Below are positions 1 through 10,883 of a stretch of 64,000 nucleotides of DNA, in pieces. Both the position numbers and the translations under genes were made by a program. The notes beneath the pieces were generated by a model. It searched no databases. It was not told where the DNA came from and saw nothing but the letters and a program-made list of their open reading frames with translations. The stretch's first letter is position 1; each line of letters opens with the position of its first letter. Source of the DNA: Zarea fungicola (lineage: Eukaryota > Ascomycota > Sordariomycetes > Hypocreales > Cordycipitaceae); assembly GCA_900169235.1 (NCBI GenBank), contig FWCC01000225.1, positions 16,410 to 80,409 on the forward strand, read 5' to 3'.

Positions 1-70
1 TGAAGCAGTCTGGCGCAAGAGCGCGGTCTGCGGGTACAGAAAACTGGTACAGCTCGTTGGTATCAGACAT
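1..70 (-). CDS. 5' end of a gene cut by the window edge; possible terpene cyclase N-terminus
   Basis: A minus-strand ATG at 70-68 opens a frame that runs without a stop to the edge of the window, giving about 23 residues that begin MSDTNELYQF and contain SVPADRALAPDCF. The ATG has a purine-rich AACGACC context and lies 560 bp from the divergently transcribed P450, an arrangement common in fungal biosynthetic clusters. The short pattern (aromatic-x-F-S-x-P-x-D ... C-F) reminds me of the start of the class I cyclase domain of fungal bifunctional terpene synthases, and a cyclase is the enzyme this cluster otherwise lacks. That is inference from 23 residues only; it could equally be another cluster enzyme. 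Confidence 0.4.
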   Translation of the reverse strand, partial: MSDTNELYQFSVPADRALAPDCF

Positions 71-632
71 GGTCGTTCACTTACTGGCGATGGGTAGGAG
101 CTGCATCCAATTGTGTACAGAAGAGAGCCATTCAGATTTGCAAGGAGTTTGACGCCCACGTGACAACTCTAGGGTAATGGTTAAGACGTTTAGTGAAGCC
201 CTGCCTCTCATCATGGGAGCCTGGGCTATTTCGAAGTTGTCACTGCTGTAAGACGGACTTGGCCGACCCCTGGAACGGTCAGGTTCGAGCACACCCCCCT
301 CCCCCTCCACTGCCCCAGTATCGAGCGTCGGTGAGGAATCATCAGAGCCCTCAGAGCGCCACAATTATCTTAGGGAAGGCGGAGACATAGTTTAATTTTG
401 ATAATTATTATTATTATTACTATTATTATTATTTTATTATTTGTTTTTATCCGAGTTCTTGTATTCCAGAAGCTATTTGGCAATCTGTTCGCAAGCTGTC
501 GCCTCTAACTGTTTTGTTCTGTCCCTTTTTCCCCTTGGCATTGATAGCTTGAATTTTCCAAGCTACACTCATTCTTGTCTAACAACATCCATTTACACGA
601 CCCTGAGCTGCTAATTTGAATCTTTCGGCTTA
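71..632. promoter_or_regulatory. Divergent intergenic region with TTA microsatellite
   Basis: Spacer between the left-edge minus-strand gene and the plus-strand P450. It holds a T-A-rich tract of imperfect TTA/ATT triplets at about 397-445. No open frame with recognisable content is present. It probably serves as promoter for both genes, which is inference from the head-to-head layout. Confidence 0.5.
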
Positions 633-2655
633 ATGGCGTCCCAAGTTCCCTCTCCCGAGTCTCTGTCACTTGGCATGAGAGTTTGGCATCTGCCGACTCA
701 AGAGTTTTTTAGTGGGCTTATCATACTGGTACAAGCCTACCCTTCTCTGAATCTCCCATTTCCAGTATATTCTGATGATTTATAGATTTCCGTTGCTCTC
801 ATAACCGTCTCTTGCTATCGTCTCTTCTTCCACCCCTTGGCTAAATACCCAGGTCCAATACTGGCGAGATTATCCGAGGTATGTGTGTATCTGGAAGATA
901 TACAGAGTGCAAAATTGACAATACGGCAGTTTTGGTATGTTGGTAAATTCTTCAAAGGTTATGCCCATCTATCCATTAGAGAACTCCATAGGACCTACGG
1001 TAGGAAAAACCCACCCAGGGGTAAAGGTGTATGGAACTGCGTTGATAAATGAACAGGCCACGTCGTGAGAATTGGTCCGAATGAGCTCTCTTTTGACACA
1101 ATTGGTGCGCAAAATACCATATACAATACGGAGGCGAAAACCTTTGCAAAGTGCGGACTCATCGAAAATGCTGCCACCAAGAGTTACTTCAAGCCAGGAA
1201 ATCTTTTTACATTTCCTACTGGCAAGTATCACCAAAAAATGCGCAAAATCATAGGCCAGGCTTTTGCCCCGAGGTCACTGATAGAGCAAGAAGGCTTCTT
1301 CCACACGCATATCAACAAGTTGGCCGAAATTCTAGAAGGTGCATCCAAGCAAGACAAGGTGGTGGATCTGCACGACCTGCTAGTGTACGTGGCTTGGGAT
1401 ATTGTTGGAGACCTCTCTTTTGGAGAGCCACTCGGTGCTCTGGATAATGGTATGTCCAAAGGAATCTAGAATTCATGCGTGTTACTGTCGCGTGCTAATG
1501 AGAAAAAAGGCGAAAATGATCCTTGGCTGGCACAGGTTTCTGAGCATATTCCCATGATGATGAAAATGGTTGAATTATTAGATGCTTTGCCAATTCAGCT
1601 CTTTGTGCGATGGTGCTTCGCCGTGCTAAACCTTCCACTGGCCAAACACCGCGCCTACTGCATGGAAAAACTCAAAAGGTAAGAAGTTTTGCTGAACTTA
1701 CCAATGCAATTTTGTGATTTTTTACTGATGGGTTTTGTGTGTTCAGGCGTCTTGCTGTTCAGACCGACAGGAAGGACTTTGTCTCGTACATTCATGGCAA
1801 TATACCCGATGATCAGCTACTGAGCGAAATGTCAATGTTGGTGTAAGTACCATGATCGAAAACACCCGTCGAGACGTACAAGGATTACTAACTTTCCCAT
1901 CAGCCTGGCTGGAAGTGAAACCTCCTCCACAGTTGGGACAGCAATGTTCTACCATTTAATCAGCTCCCCACATCGCTATCGTCGCTTGCAAGAGGAATTA
2001 CATTCTGCCTTTACTTCAGCGGCTGACATCACCGGCCCTCTGCTGAATTCTCTCCCATTTCTGAATGCAGTGGTTGACGAGAGCTTGCGTATCGCACCAT
2101 CCGTCCCGGGACTGCTGAGAAGAAAATCTCCCGGCGCGGTTGTAGAAGATCAATTTGTGCCTTCTGGAGTAAGTTTTTAAACATCTTTTTCCTGTGATCT
2201 AAACTATTACTCTAACTTGAGACGCGGCGCAGACCATTGTCAGTGTGAGCACTTGGGCTATTCATCATTCTGAAAAGTATTTCGAGCATCCAGACGACTT
2301 CATGCCGGAACGCTGGTTGGATCCAAACAGCAAAGACACAAAGCAAGCTAACCGCGCGTTCTCTGTGGGCGCCAGATCTTGCATTGGTAGAGAGTAAGAT
2401 CTCCACGGCCCTGTCGCTTCAATTATTCGAGATCATTGGCTAACTATGCTGGTTTGAACCAGAATGGCGGTGACGGAACTGCGGTTGATCCTTGCGAAGC
2501 TTGTCTACAAGTTTGACATGGAGCTTCAGGAGACTAACCTGGACTGGCAGGCAAAGGCAAAGTGGTATTGGATTTGGACTGATGCAGCGTTGCGCATCAA
2601 GGTTCGACAAAATCCTCGAGGCTTCGAAATACCAGCAGAGGTCACAGCGCAGTAG
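633..2655 (+). CDS. Cytochrome P450 monooxygenase, 9 exons, 511 aa
   Basis: Exons: 633-728, 786-878, 930-999, 1057-1449, 1510-1678, 1747-1842, 1904-2168, 2233-2393, 2463-2655; all junctions are GT-AG and keep one frame of 511 residues, the usual length of a microsomal fungal P450. An N-terminal hydrophobic anchor is followed by YRLFFHPLAKYPGP (the hinge typical of fungal P450s), an I-helix LAGSETSS near residues 307-314, ESLR (ExxR) near 365, PERW near 419 and the haem loop FSVGARSCIG with Cys about 444. All catalytic motifs are intact, so a haem-thiolate oxygenase at the ER membrane is expected. The substrate cannot be read from the sequence; the neighbouring prenyl diphosphate synthase and SDR suggest oxidation of a terpenoid. 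The C-terminal part looks like the broad clan that includes trichothecene-type C-15 hydroxylases. Confidence 0.9.
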
Positions 2656-3987
2656 ATCCTGTATCTTATATGGGCAGTCGAGGTGACTTCTGCGGACAAG
2701 AAAAGTTTTCATTTCCCAACTATTCTTGGATGATGAGTTATTGGGCACTGGAGGCCAATGGGCCACTTAGAAGCCTGTTGGAAGAACTTGATGGCAATGT
2801 ATTTTGAGTATAAGCTTGACATTGTTCTTAAATCATCATGCAACTGTTTTTATGACACCGAGGGATGATAATTTGCTCTACGGTATTGTGGAATTACTAT
2901 TTCAAAAGTTGAATGCCTTTTTACCATGTGTAGGGAGCAGCCTGTCTCACGGCTTTAGCGACAAGGAACTAACCTTTTTGACGTAATACTAACGACGCAA
3001 GCCCCTGCCATCTCCTAATTGTGTGTCTGCGGCCAATGATTGCGTGATTTTATTCCTGGGAGTCGTGTCATCTTAGAAATGCCATTGAAAGTGGGCTTAC
3101 ACCGTTGAAAGCGGGCTTACGCCGTCGCAGGGCCTAGCCGTAATAAGAATAAGAAAAAAAAACATTTAAAAATTGGGAAAAAGGGACTATATTAACCTAT
3201 CAAGCGGGTAGCAAAAAAAGCGGTTGCTGTTGCAGTTAAAAATCTGTCTACCGTGTAAGAAGCGGCCGCTTCGTGTCAGAACGCTCAGACAGAGTGGGGA
3301 TCTCTCCTCGAACCCAACCCGGAGGTAAAGTGAGCACCTTCTTGCCGAACAGCCGTCATAATCTAGTTACCGGCATTCCTGCTCCATAATAGATCCGCAA
3401 CTAGAGCGCTGATTGCAACGGCCCACTACTCTGGGGATAGATTAGTCTTCCAGAACAATTGGTGATATTATAATCCACATCTCATCGCTACTTCAGTGGC
3501 CTGTAGATGAAGATGGTGACAGATAAGTAGCATCTGCTGTTCTTCAGAGGTGGCGTGGCGCCATGGCCTTCGGGCCTGGGACCGGTAAGCTTAACCACCT
3601 CATCACTGCTGACGAGGCTTTTAGCCACGCCAATGACAGTTAAAATGACAAAGGACTTTTGCTGAAAATGGAAGGCACCCCGCTTTGACTCAATGACACG
3701 TGTAAATAAAATGTTGAGCGTGCCTATTCATAATTTTCATTATAATGACGGTAATGACATGCAATTCTCTGCTTGAGAGGGAGGAAAGAAAAGCGGAAAG
3801 AAAACGACTAATCTCATTTAGTAATATAAATTCTTTTATTAAACTGGATAAACGAAAGAAAATGCCGTCAAGAATTACCAACGAGCTCTGGCGCCGGTCA
3901 TCCCAAAGCGTCTAATGGGCGCTCCTTTGGAATCGCAGACCAGGTTTTCTATCCCGTGTACTCCACCAAAAGCGTCATCCCCCGCCC
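2656..3987. other. Gene-free spacer between convergent genes
   Basis: Lies between the 3' ends of the P450 and the DUF4267 gene. I see no gene. It has two near-identical copies of a GTGGGCTTACACCGTTGAAA-like unit at about 3089-3126 and a perfect 14-bp palindrome, GAAGCGGCCGCTTC, at 3259-3272. Confidence 0.5.
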
Positions 3988-4518
3988 TTATCCTAATAAA
4001 CAGAGGAGTCCAGGAATGAGCCACAGCATGGTCCTAGTCAAATGCACTTTGACACCCTTCCTGCCCAAGGCTTTATCAGTACCGGGCTGTAGTGAAGTCG
4101 TGTACCGTCCAACGAGAACAGCATCCACAAGTGCGGTCATTGCTTCTGCTGACATGAAAAGTCCCACACAGCGCTTGGCACCACAGCGTGCATTGTCCGA
4201 GGATATCCCTCCCCCGGTACCAAATTGCCAGTACAAGGTGAGTGCCAGAGTCGTGAGACCAGTCACCATATTGCGATTGCCAATTGTCTGAACATAGAAG
4301 ACAGATTTGCATTCCTCCGTAGGTCCAGGTGTATCAGCCGAGTGGATTGAGTCACTCTTTTTGGACAATCGGCTCGGCGCAGAGCCGGCAGCGAGCTGAA
4401 TACCGTGTTCCTTTGCGGTTGTGGCGGGAGAAATAAAACTGTAGCCGCCAGAACACAGCCTGGCACCGCCAATAAGAAATGTGACGGCTGGGAGAATGGA
4501 GTCGAATGAGGCAGCCAT
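3988..4518 (-). CDS. DUF4267-family small membrane protein, 176 aa
   Basis: Single-exon frame from ATG 4518 to TAA at 3990-3988. The protein has three to four hydrophobic segments: one near the N-terminus (AVTFLIGGARLCSGGYSFIS), one around VTGLTTLALTLYWQFG, one around SAEAMTALVDAVLVGRY and one at the C-terminus. The pattern (start with a G-A-R-L turn, ISPATTAKEHGI, YVQTIGNRN, C-terminal leucine-rich helix) fits the DUF4267 family of four-helix integral membrane proteins as I remember it. Function in this family is unknown. A polar stretch of about 25 residues (after GIQLAAG) is longer than usual and could be an insertion. Its place between a P450 and a prenyl diphosphate synthase suggests a part in the pathway, for example as a small membrane-bound isomerase or cyclase, but this is speculation. 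Confidence 0.7.
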   Translation of the reverse strand: MAASFDSILPAVTFLIGGARLCSGGYSFISPATTAKEHGIQLAAGSAPSRLSKKSDSIHSADTPGPTEECKSVFYVQTIGNRNMVTGLTTLALTLYWQFGTGGGISSDNARCGAKRCVGLFMSAEAMTALVDAVLVGRYTTSLQPGTDKALGRKGVKVHLTRTMLWLIPGLLCLLG

Positions 4519-5352
4519 AGTGCAGTAGATTTAGACAGTGGACAGGCAGTGAACAGGCACTTCACGGTCCTTGGATTGCTTGTCGCGGTATTGGTCTTGT
4601 TCAACGCCAGCTAAATATATGATAGGTGGAGGAGACCCAACTCATCCGCTCGTTTACTGGCGCTGGCTTGCCAGGCTTGGTTTATTATAAAACGCAGTGA
4701 TTATTAATAATTAGCGTGGCTCCCACTGCTTTAATTTATGTCCACAGCTCTAAAGTAGGATTGCTCGTCGCTTTATTTGAACCTGTCCAACGGTACCAAA
4801 ATCTACGACAGGGGGAGGCCTTACTCGGTCCGTTCTTATGCTCGGAGTATCTTCCCGAGTTCGGTTTACAAAGTGGGACAATGATTAACCTGGTTCCCAC
4901 TTAACTATATCCGTTTCTCCAGTTTGTCTACATAGCATATTTGCCTCACCCCTCCCCCCGCACAGTGTGACAGTTCTCGTGTCTCTTTCCGCGGCGTACT
5001 TCAAGCTTGCCTTGGCAATTCAGTATACCCTTGAGGTCCGGCAGCGATCGTGCTGCTTGTCCAGCAGCGCCCCGAATCCATCTTATTTTTGAATCTCACG
5101 TCAGATGCCCATTGCCCACTCGGATTGCCCGACAGTTGTTTTTCTAGCTTCCGTGTTGCTGGCTCTCGCCACAAGATCCAGACTTTCCGTTCAGGGAGAA
5201 GTTGCCAGCCACAATTCATGTCGCAAAACTTTGCTAAATTTTATCCAACATTGAAAACATAGTTCATAAACTGTCTTACAAGAGACATCTGCTGCTTCTA
5301 TTGGCTACCGTATAGAATTGATCCGTTGTCACTCTAGGCTACAGCGAGAATC
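4519..5352. promoter_or_regulatory. Divergent promoter region of DUF4267 and prenyl synthase genes
   Basis: About 830 bp between two divergent start codons. An ATTGG (inverted CCAAT box) occurs at about 5299 in front of the prenyl synthase. No further gene was seen. Confidence 0.4.
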
Positions 5353-6702
5353 ATGTCGTTATATGCCAATGGCTCTCTAGCCACTACGTTTCACACTGCC
5401 AATGAGGAACAAGATATATTTTCCAACAGCGAGGTATGTACAGTGGTCGTGCTAGGTATTTGGTATATTCAAACTAACTTTCTGCAGCTTGTATCTGCGC
5501 CTTATTGCCATGTTGCAAGTCTCCCCTCCAAGGGGATTCGTGAAATTCTCATAGGGTCAATGAACAAGTGGTTTCACTTGGAAAGTGAAAACATCAAGAT
5601 TATATCAGATGTTATAAAGCTTCTGCATAATTCTTCACTACTGTAAGCATTAAGATGGTACTTTGACAAGATGAACAGACGATTAATTTATCTGCTTATA
5701 GACTTGACGATATTGAAGATAAATCCCAGCTACGTCGCGGAAATGCGTCTGCTCACAGTGTATTTGGACGGGGGCAAACAATCAACTCTGCCACTCACGC
5801 CTTTACTCTAGCATTCGGGGAAGTTCTCAAACTGCCAGCGACTGGCTCAGCCAGCGCGTTCATTGGTGCGCTAGACTTGCCGGCACATACGAAATACGGC
5901 TGACAGTTGCATTCCAGGGGAAGTTGAAAATCTACACATTGGCCAACACGCAGACTTGTGGTGGCGCGACAACTTTGAATGTCCGACAATACCTCAGTAC
6001 TTGACCATGGTAGAAAAGAGTGCGTGCCTCGGAGCAGTTTTCATGCAGCCAACCTCACCATCTCATCTCATACGCTAACCACATTTTCTGCTAGAAACGG
6101 GAGGGCTATTCATGCTTGTCTCCAGATTAATGTGCCTTCATAGTACTGCGAGCATTCGGTCAGCTTCTTATTCGTCCGCGTGACCGAATAACGTACTGAC
6201 AAGTGTTTTAGAGACTACGACCTTGGTCGGTTTGTCAAACTGTTCAGCCAGTACTTCCAAATCAGAGACGACTATCAGAATCTCATGTCGAAAGAGGTTG
6301 GTTCCTGTAGTTATGAAAGTTCTTATCGCATTTCTCGCTAATTTACAAAAGTACACTGCACAAAAAGGTTTCTGCGAGGACCTTGACGAGGGAAAAATGT
6401 CCATGCCCTTAATCTACCTTCTCCGCTACTCGCCCAGAAACGTCACCACAATTTCTATTTTCCATCAGCGCTCCGTTCAAGGATTCATGCCAGACGTATC
6501 AAAGAAGTTCGTTTTGAAAGTCATGAAGGAGACTGGCGCATTGGCCCGAACTGTGGATTACCTGGCACAACTTGAAACAGACATAATGGCCGAGATTCGA
6601 GCTATAGAAGATTTCACGGGCATAGAGTGCCCCGAACTCCAGAAACTAATTTCTTCACTATCAATCAGGCATGAAAGCGAAACTTGCGCTACAATTTTGT
6701 AG
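5353..6702 (+). CDS. Geranylgeranyl diphosphate synthase-type prenyltransferase, 7 exons, 333 aa
   Basis: Exons: 5353-5433, 5488-5642, 5702-5865, 5918-6019, 6095-6158, 6212-6296, 6352-6702; two donors are GTGCGC/GTGCGT and one is GTTGGT, otherwise standard. Spliced, the protein shows the first Asp-rich motif LLLDDIEDKSQLRRG, QTINSATHAF, ENLHIGQHADLWWRD, EKKTGGLF, the second Asp-rich motif YFQIRDDYQNL, and KGFCEDLDEGKMSMP. These are the complete signature of fungal trans-isoprenyl diphosphate synthases; a Ser at position -5 from the first Asp leaves a deep pocket and fits GGPP rather than FPP as product (inference from type III GGPPS). It condenses IPP with allylic diphosphates in the cytosol. 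A dedicated GGPPS beside P450 and SDR genes is a hallmark of diterpenoid, indole-diterpene or meroterpenoid clusters; a second, housekeeping copy would be expected elsewhere. Confidence 0.92.
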
Positions 6703-6822
6703 CTTTCCAGTGCCAGCAGCGATTGGCTGCCCCTGGTCTCTTATTCGGCTTCACAGCGTGAGATGGAAGAGTGCTGAGAACCCGAATTCAAACAGCGTAT
6801 ACTATTGAGAGCTGGGATCACC

Positions 6823-6830
6823 TATAAATA
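6823..6830 (+). promoter_or_regulatory. TATA box of the SDR gene
   Basis: TATAAATA lies 94-101 bp upstream of the ATG at 6924, a normal spacing for fungal genes, and supports 6924 rather than 7180 as the first start codon. Confidence 0.5.
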
Positions 6831-6923
6831 GAATAGAATAAAGTTAAATATCTATCAATTATACACGCCAGAGACGTTCTGTATCCTCTAGTACTTGCAC
6901 AACTTCAATTCATCATCTTCACT

Positions 6924-8136
6924 ATGACTACCGGTACTTTGCGTGCAGATGGAATTAAAATGCTAATTCTCCATTTCAGATACAAACTCTCACATGCCAC
7001 ATCCAGGGACATTCGATCACGTGTGTCTTACTGCTTGCAACTGCCCTGGCAGGCACATTTCCGACAACTCTCAGAGTGGAGCTTGCGGTTTCCGTTCTGT
7101 AACCAACACGTATGCTGCGCCAGCACCAGCACTTACAGAGTTCCGACCGTCTCGGAGATTTGGTCCCCTTTCTAGCAATATGGGCTTCCTTCGCTCTCAG
7201 CTGCTCACGACGCCGACATATCCAACAGAGTCATTTGTCGGTAAAACATGCATTGTGACAGGCTCCAACAGTGGTCTGGGAAAAGAGGCTGCTCGACATT
7301 TCGCCAGGCTCGGCGCGTCACGAGTTATACTCGCGGTGCGAAATGTTTCCGCTGGTGAGGCGTCAAAGATGGACATTGAGTCGTCAACGGGGTGCGGCTC
7401 GACAGTCGTGGAAGTGTGGGAGCTTGATCTAGCCTCCTTTGCGTCCGTCAAGGCGTTTGCAAGCCGCGCACAGAGCTTGACTCAAATCGACGTTTTCTGC
7501 GAGAACGCGGCGGTGGCTGCTTACGACTACGGTTGTGCGGAAGGTCACGAGCGAACAATCGTCGTCAACGTCATCAGCACCTTTCTTCTCGGCCTGCTTT
7601 TACTGCCAAAACTGCAGTCCACATCTAAACAGCTCGGGACAACGGCGCACTGGACGGTTGTGTCGAGTGAGGTTCACGCCTATGCCAAGTTTCTCGAGTC
7701 TAAAGAGCCCGCCATCTTCAAGGCTTTGGATGCAAACTACCAGCAGGACATGTCGGATTGCTACCGTACCAGTAAACTCCTCACTATTCTCATTATTCGA
7801 AAAATCGCGCCAACAATTGCCGAATCTGGTGTCATTTTCAATCACCTCAGTCCTGGTCTCTGCCACTCTGGGCTATTTCGAAGTGCCGGCTGGTTGCCCG
7901 CTGTTTTGAAGTTTGTCTTTGCACGAACAGCAGAGGTCGGTAGTCGGACTTTAGTGGCCGCCGCAGTGGCAGGACAAGAGTCACATGGTAAGTATATGAT
8001 TGATGGAGTTGTAGACGATGATGCCCTGTCAGCGTTTGTCAAGAGCGAGGATGGGTCCCAGGTTGGAGAGCGGGTTTGGGCTGAGCTGAGCACAATATTG
8101 GAGGAGATTCAACCAGGGATTACAAACTTTAATTAG
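6924..8136 (+). CDS. Short-chain dehydrogenase/reductase with N-terminal extension, 388 aa
   Basis: Exon 1 6924-6933 (ATGACTACCG), intron 6934-6979 with a GCTAATT branch site, exon 2 6980-8136. From the internal Met at 7180 (MGFLRSQLL) the protein is a normal 318-residue fungal SDR: TGSNSGLG cofactor-binding motif about 27 residues on, an NAA-like segment (CENAAVAAY), catalytic Ser in VVSSEVHAY near 160, YRTSK (YxxxK) near 195, and a typical tail (SHGKYMIDGVV ... EIQPGI). It should reduce a ketone or oxidise an alcohol with NAD(P)H. The TATA box and the intron add about 70 residues in front, containing four Cys (CLTACNCPG, GACGFRS), which is not part of the SDR fold as I know it. Position in the cluster suggests action on the terpenoid product. 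Start choice is the main uncertainty. Confidence 0.85.
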
Positions 8137-8436
8137 TGGCAATCAATGCATTGTTCGGTTGTTGTTTTTGCTTGCTTTCCCAGCGTGGAGAGAGTTACTT
8201 GATGGTAGTAATGATTTTATAGCATTTCCTCCCGCCTGTTCCACTATCCATTGTGTCTAAATGGAGGGCAAACAACCCAGTCATGTTTAAATCGGCCAGC
8301 TTTTGTCGCGTCTATTTGCATCTTCGGATGCAGAACTCTGCCACATTCCTTTGTGGCGAAGTTTGTTGCGCAGGTTTCATACCCTTCAAAATGGAGATCA
8401 CAGCAAACAGACATGACTTTTTAGACTCTTACTCAT

Positions 8437-10883
8437 TCACTTGCGCGGCTTTCTCAGTTTCGCCGCCAACTCGGTCATCGAACTTGGAACATCATACTTG
8501 TCCAACCGCACCTCGACAAGCTAAATCATGTTAGTTCGTAGTAGGGATCTTGAGAAAAAGAAGGCACCGACCTGAGCTCCTTTAAACTCTCCAGCGCTTA
8601 GAACGTCTAGAAGTTCATCCAAATCCGCGAGTGTCTCTGCTTTATAAGACCGTGTCATAAAGTCTGGGCCAAATGACTCAAGCATAGTTTGCCAATTCCA
8701 GGTTGCAACGTCGTTGTAGGGCTGGTCTCTCCCATTGACTACTCTTTCGCAAGTGTATCTAGAACAAAGGAGAATCAGTATTCGCGCACAAGTGAAGATT
8801 GAAACATCAATATCCTACCCGTCATTGTTCAGCACAAAACTGCTTCAGGTTAGCTGCATGCAGAAATAGTGAAACAAAAAGCCTGCAGTACTGACATGAT
8901 TGGCGCCAGGTTAAAGCGCAACATATCGCCCAAAGCCTGAACCGTCATTTGCATTGATCCCTCACCCGTAATGAGTATGGGCCGTTTAAACCGCTCGCTT
9001 TGCTCCAAGGCAGCGGTAAAGGCACCGACAGCGGACCCTGTGGCAAAGCCGATGCTACCCCAAACCGTCTGAGTGAAGGCATGTACTCCCTTCGGAAAGG
9101 AAACCTGTGTCATCCCAATGGAAACACTGCCAGTTTCAACAACGACCAGGTCGCCATTGCGGAAAAATTGACTCATTCTCTTAGAAATGACATTACTATG
9201 TGTTGCAGCGGGGGGTATTTTTCAACATACGTGTAGCAGCCAATCGAAGGTGATCTTGCCCGTTGATGGCGACGGTGCCACGACTCCAGCTGGAGATGGA
9301 ACTTGCCATCGCGGGGAGGCAGGCCGTTGTGCTGACTCAAAGAATTCGAGAACGCGACTGAGGACCTAGCTCCACCGTGTCAGATCATCTCTAAGACTGA
9401 ATTCAAAAGACATACTTTTCTCGTATTTGCATTAAAGGTCTTTCCCTCGGCCTAATCTACTAGTTAGAATTGATGCTCAGGTGGTGAATGACAGTTCGGT
9501 GATTGATTATACATGCCTTGGTACTACGCTGCTGACAATCGATGAGCGCTCCGGTCTTGTATCTCTCGGTGAAGGCACCACTGTGTCTGAATATTAATGC
9601 CAGGAAAAGTCAATTTATCTCCGCTACTTACGTGTTGAGATCACTCTTAGTTGAATTATAACAGTTAGTGGTAGGTGTATTCGGATGTTGATAGGGAAAC
9701 TGGTGGGCTGGCTACTTACTGGGTAGTTTCCGATTTTCAATACGCAGTCCGCTGCCTCGACGTATTCTTTGGCGTTTCTATCCGACAACTCCCCCCCGTA
9801 CAGCCCTCCAAAGCAAGAATGGGTTTCATCAATGCAGGTTCGTGCCATTGCGGTAACAAAATGCGGCGAGCTTACAACGTCAATCAACTTGCTAACCTCA
9901 TTCAACAGTCCAAAGCGAGCAGCGCCTATACCCCGTTTCATCCGTTAGTTGCAGTGCAGCATATGAGATAGGATATTGAAAGAATTACCAATGTCTACAA
10001 TCAATGCAAATTGTGAGGAGGATTGAATCCTGTTTATCATCAAGTCGGCAAGCGCCGACTCATCGTTTTCGTCGCTCGGATCAAGAATGGCTGGGAGTGG
10101 CGATAATGGACAACTGACTGGGACCTTAAGATGAACCATGTCCATGGGGATGCCGATATATCTAGGCAGTGTAATCTGTAAGATTGAATTTTTTTGTAAC
10201 TCAAATTCATGTATTACTTACACTGGTCGTGAATGGAAAAGCATAGCTGCGAATCGGAATCAATCTCTGAGCTTTTCACGTGAAAGCTGCGCAACGCACC
10301 TTGCAACACGCGATCAATTTCGTCAATCGCTGTCTTTTCATCGTTGAGAACTGTTGTAGCGCAAGAAATGTGCTTCGACATTTCGTGAAACATCCTATGG
10401 CAGTTAGTATCGAATCTTTGCAGCCTTGGAGTCCGTGTTTGGCAAAATCGAACCCATATTTGCCGTCACCCAGTGTATGGTGCAGTATCATGCCGGCTTG
10501 CTGCACTCGTCTGTTTGGATAACCAACAATGTGGACTACTGGGACGAATTCACTGTAAGCGCCGGCAATTCCATTCACGGCTGACAGCTCGCCGGGTCCA
10601 AACGTTGTGACAACTGCGCCAATGCCGTTGATGCGGGCATAGCCGTCCGCCGCATAGGCTGCAACCAGCTCATTCGCGGAACCAGCCCACTTCAGCCCAG
10701 ATTTTAGAATCTCATCAATCAGAATCAGTTGAAAATCTACCGTATGAGTATTAGCTCATCTGTGAGGATGTGATACAGAGGCAGGGGTGGAGACAGACCT
10801 CCAGGAACACCAAAAACCGTCTCAAGGCGAAGCTGCTGCAGCCTTGTGAGAAGATACTGTGCAATCCCAATCATGTCTCCCAT
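8437..10883 (-). CDS. Pyruvate decarboxylase-family thiamine-diphosphate enzyme, 14 exons, 565 aa
   Basis: Exons (high to low): 10883-10799, 10736-10454, 10394-10300, 10246-10222, 10161-9989, 9925-9720, 9645-9632, 9586-9517, 9451-9416, 9365-9231, 9179-8896, 8839-8819, 8758-8572, 8520-8437. Every join keeps frame; the intron 9516-9452 uses GC-AG. The spliced length (565) is that of fungal PDCs. Visible motifs: GVPGDF (substrate Asp), [15 protein letters not shown] (ThDP Glu), LHHTLGDG (His pair), [24 protein letters not shown], and [13 protein letters not shown]. Two residues depart from pyruvate decarboxylases: the metal motif GDGS reads GEGS, and the Ile before the catalytic Glu (GYTIE) is Cys. 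The second change would widen the substrate pocket, so a larger 2-oxo acid is plausible. It shares the cluster with GGPPS, P450 and SDR; a metabolic PDC with 13 introns would be unusual. Decarboxylation is cytosolic. Confidence 0.85.

Noticed and set aside
5702..6160. Apparent frameshifts and stops in the prenyl synthase
   Set aside because: They fall in short introns with GTGCGC/GTGCGT donors and CTGAC/CTAAC branch sites; spliced, the family motifs line up.
10274..10285. TTTCACGTGAAA palindrome as an E-box target of the bHLH protein
   Set aside because: It lies in an intron of the decarboxylase gene and a single E-box is expected by chance in a window of this size.
8437..10883. Fragmented frames that suggested a decarboxylase pseudogene
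   Set aside because: Splicing by eye gives 14 exons with consistent phases and a 565-residue protein with almost all motifs, so it reads as an intact gene.
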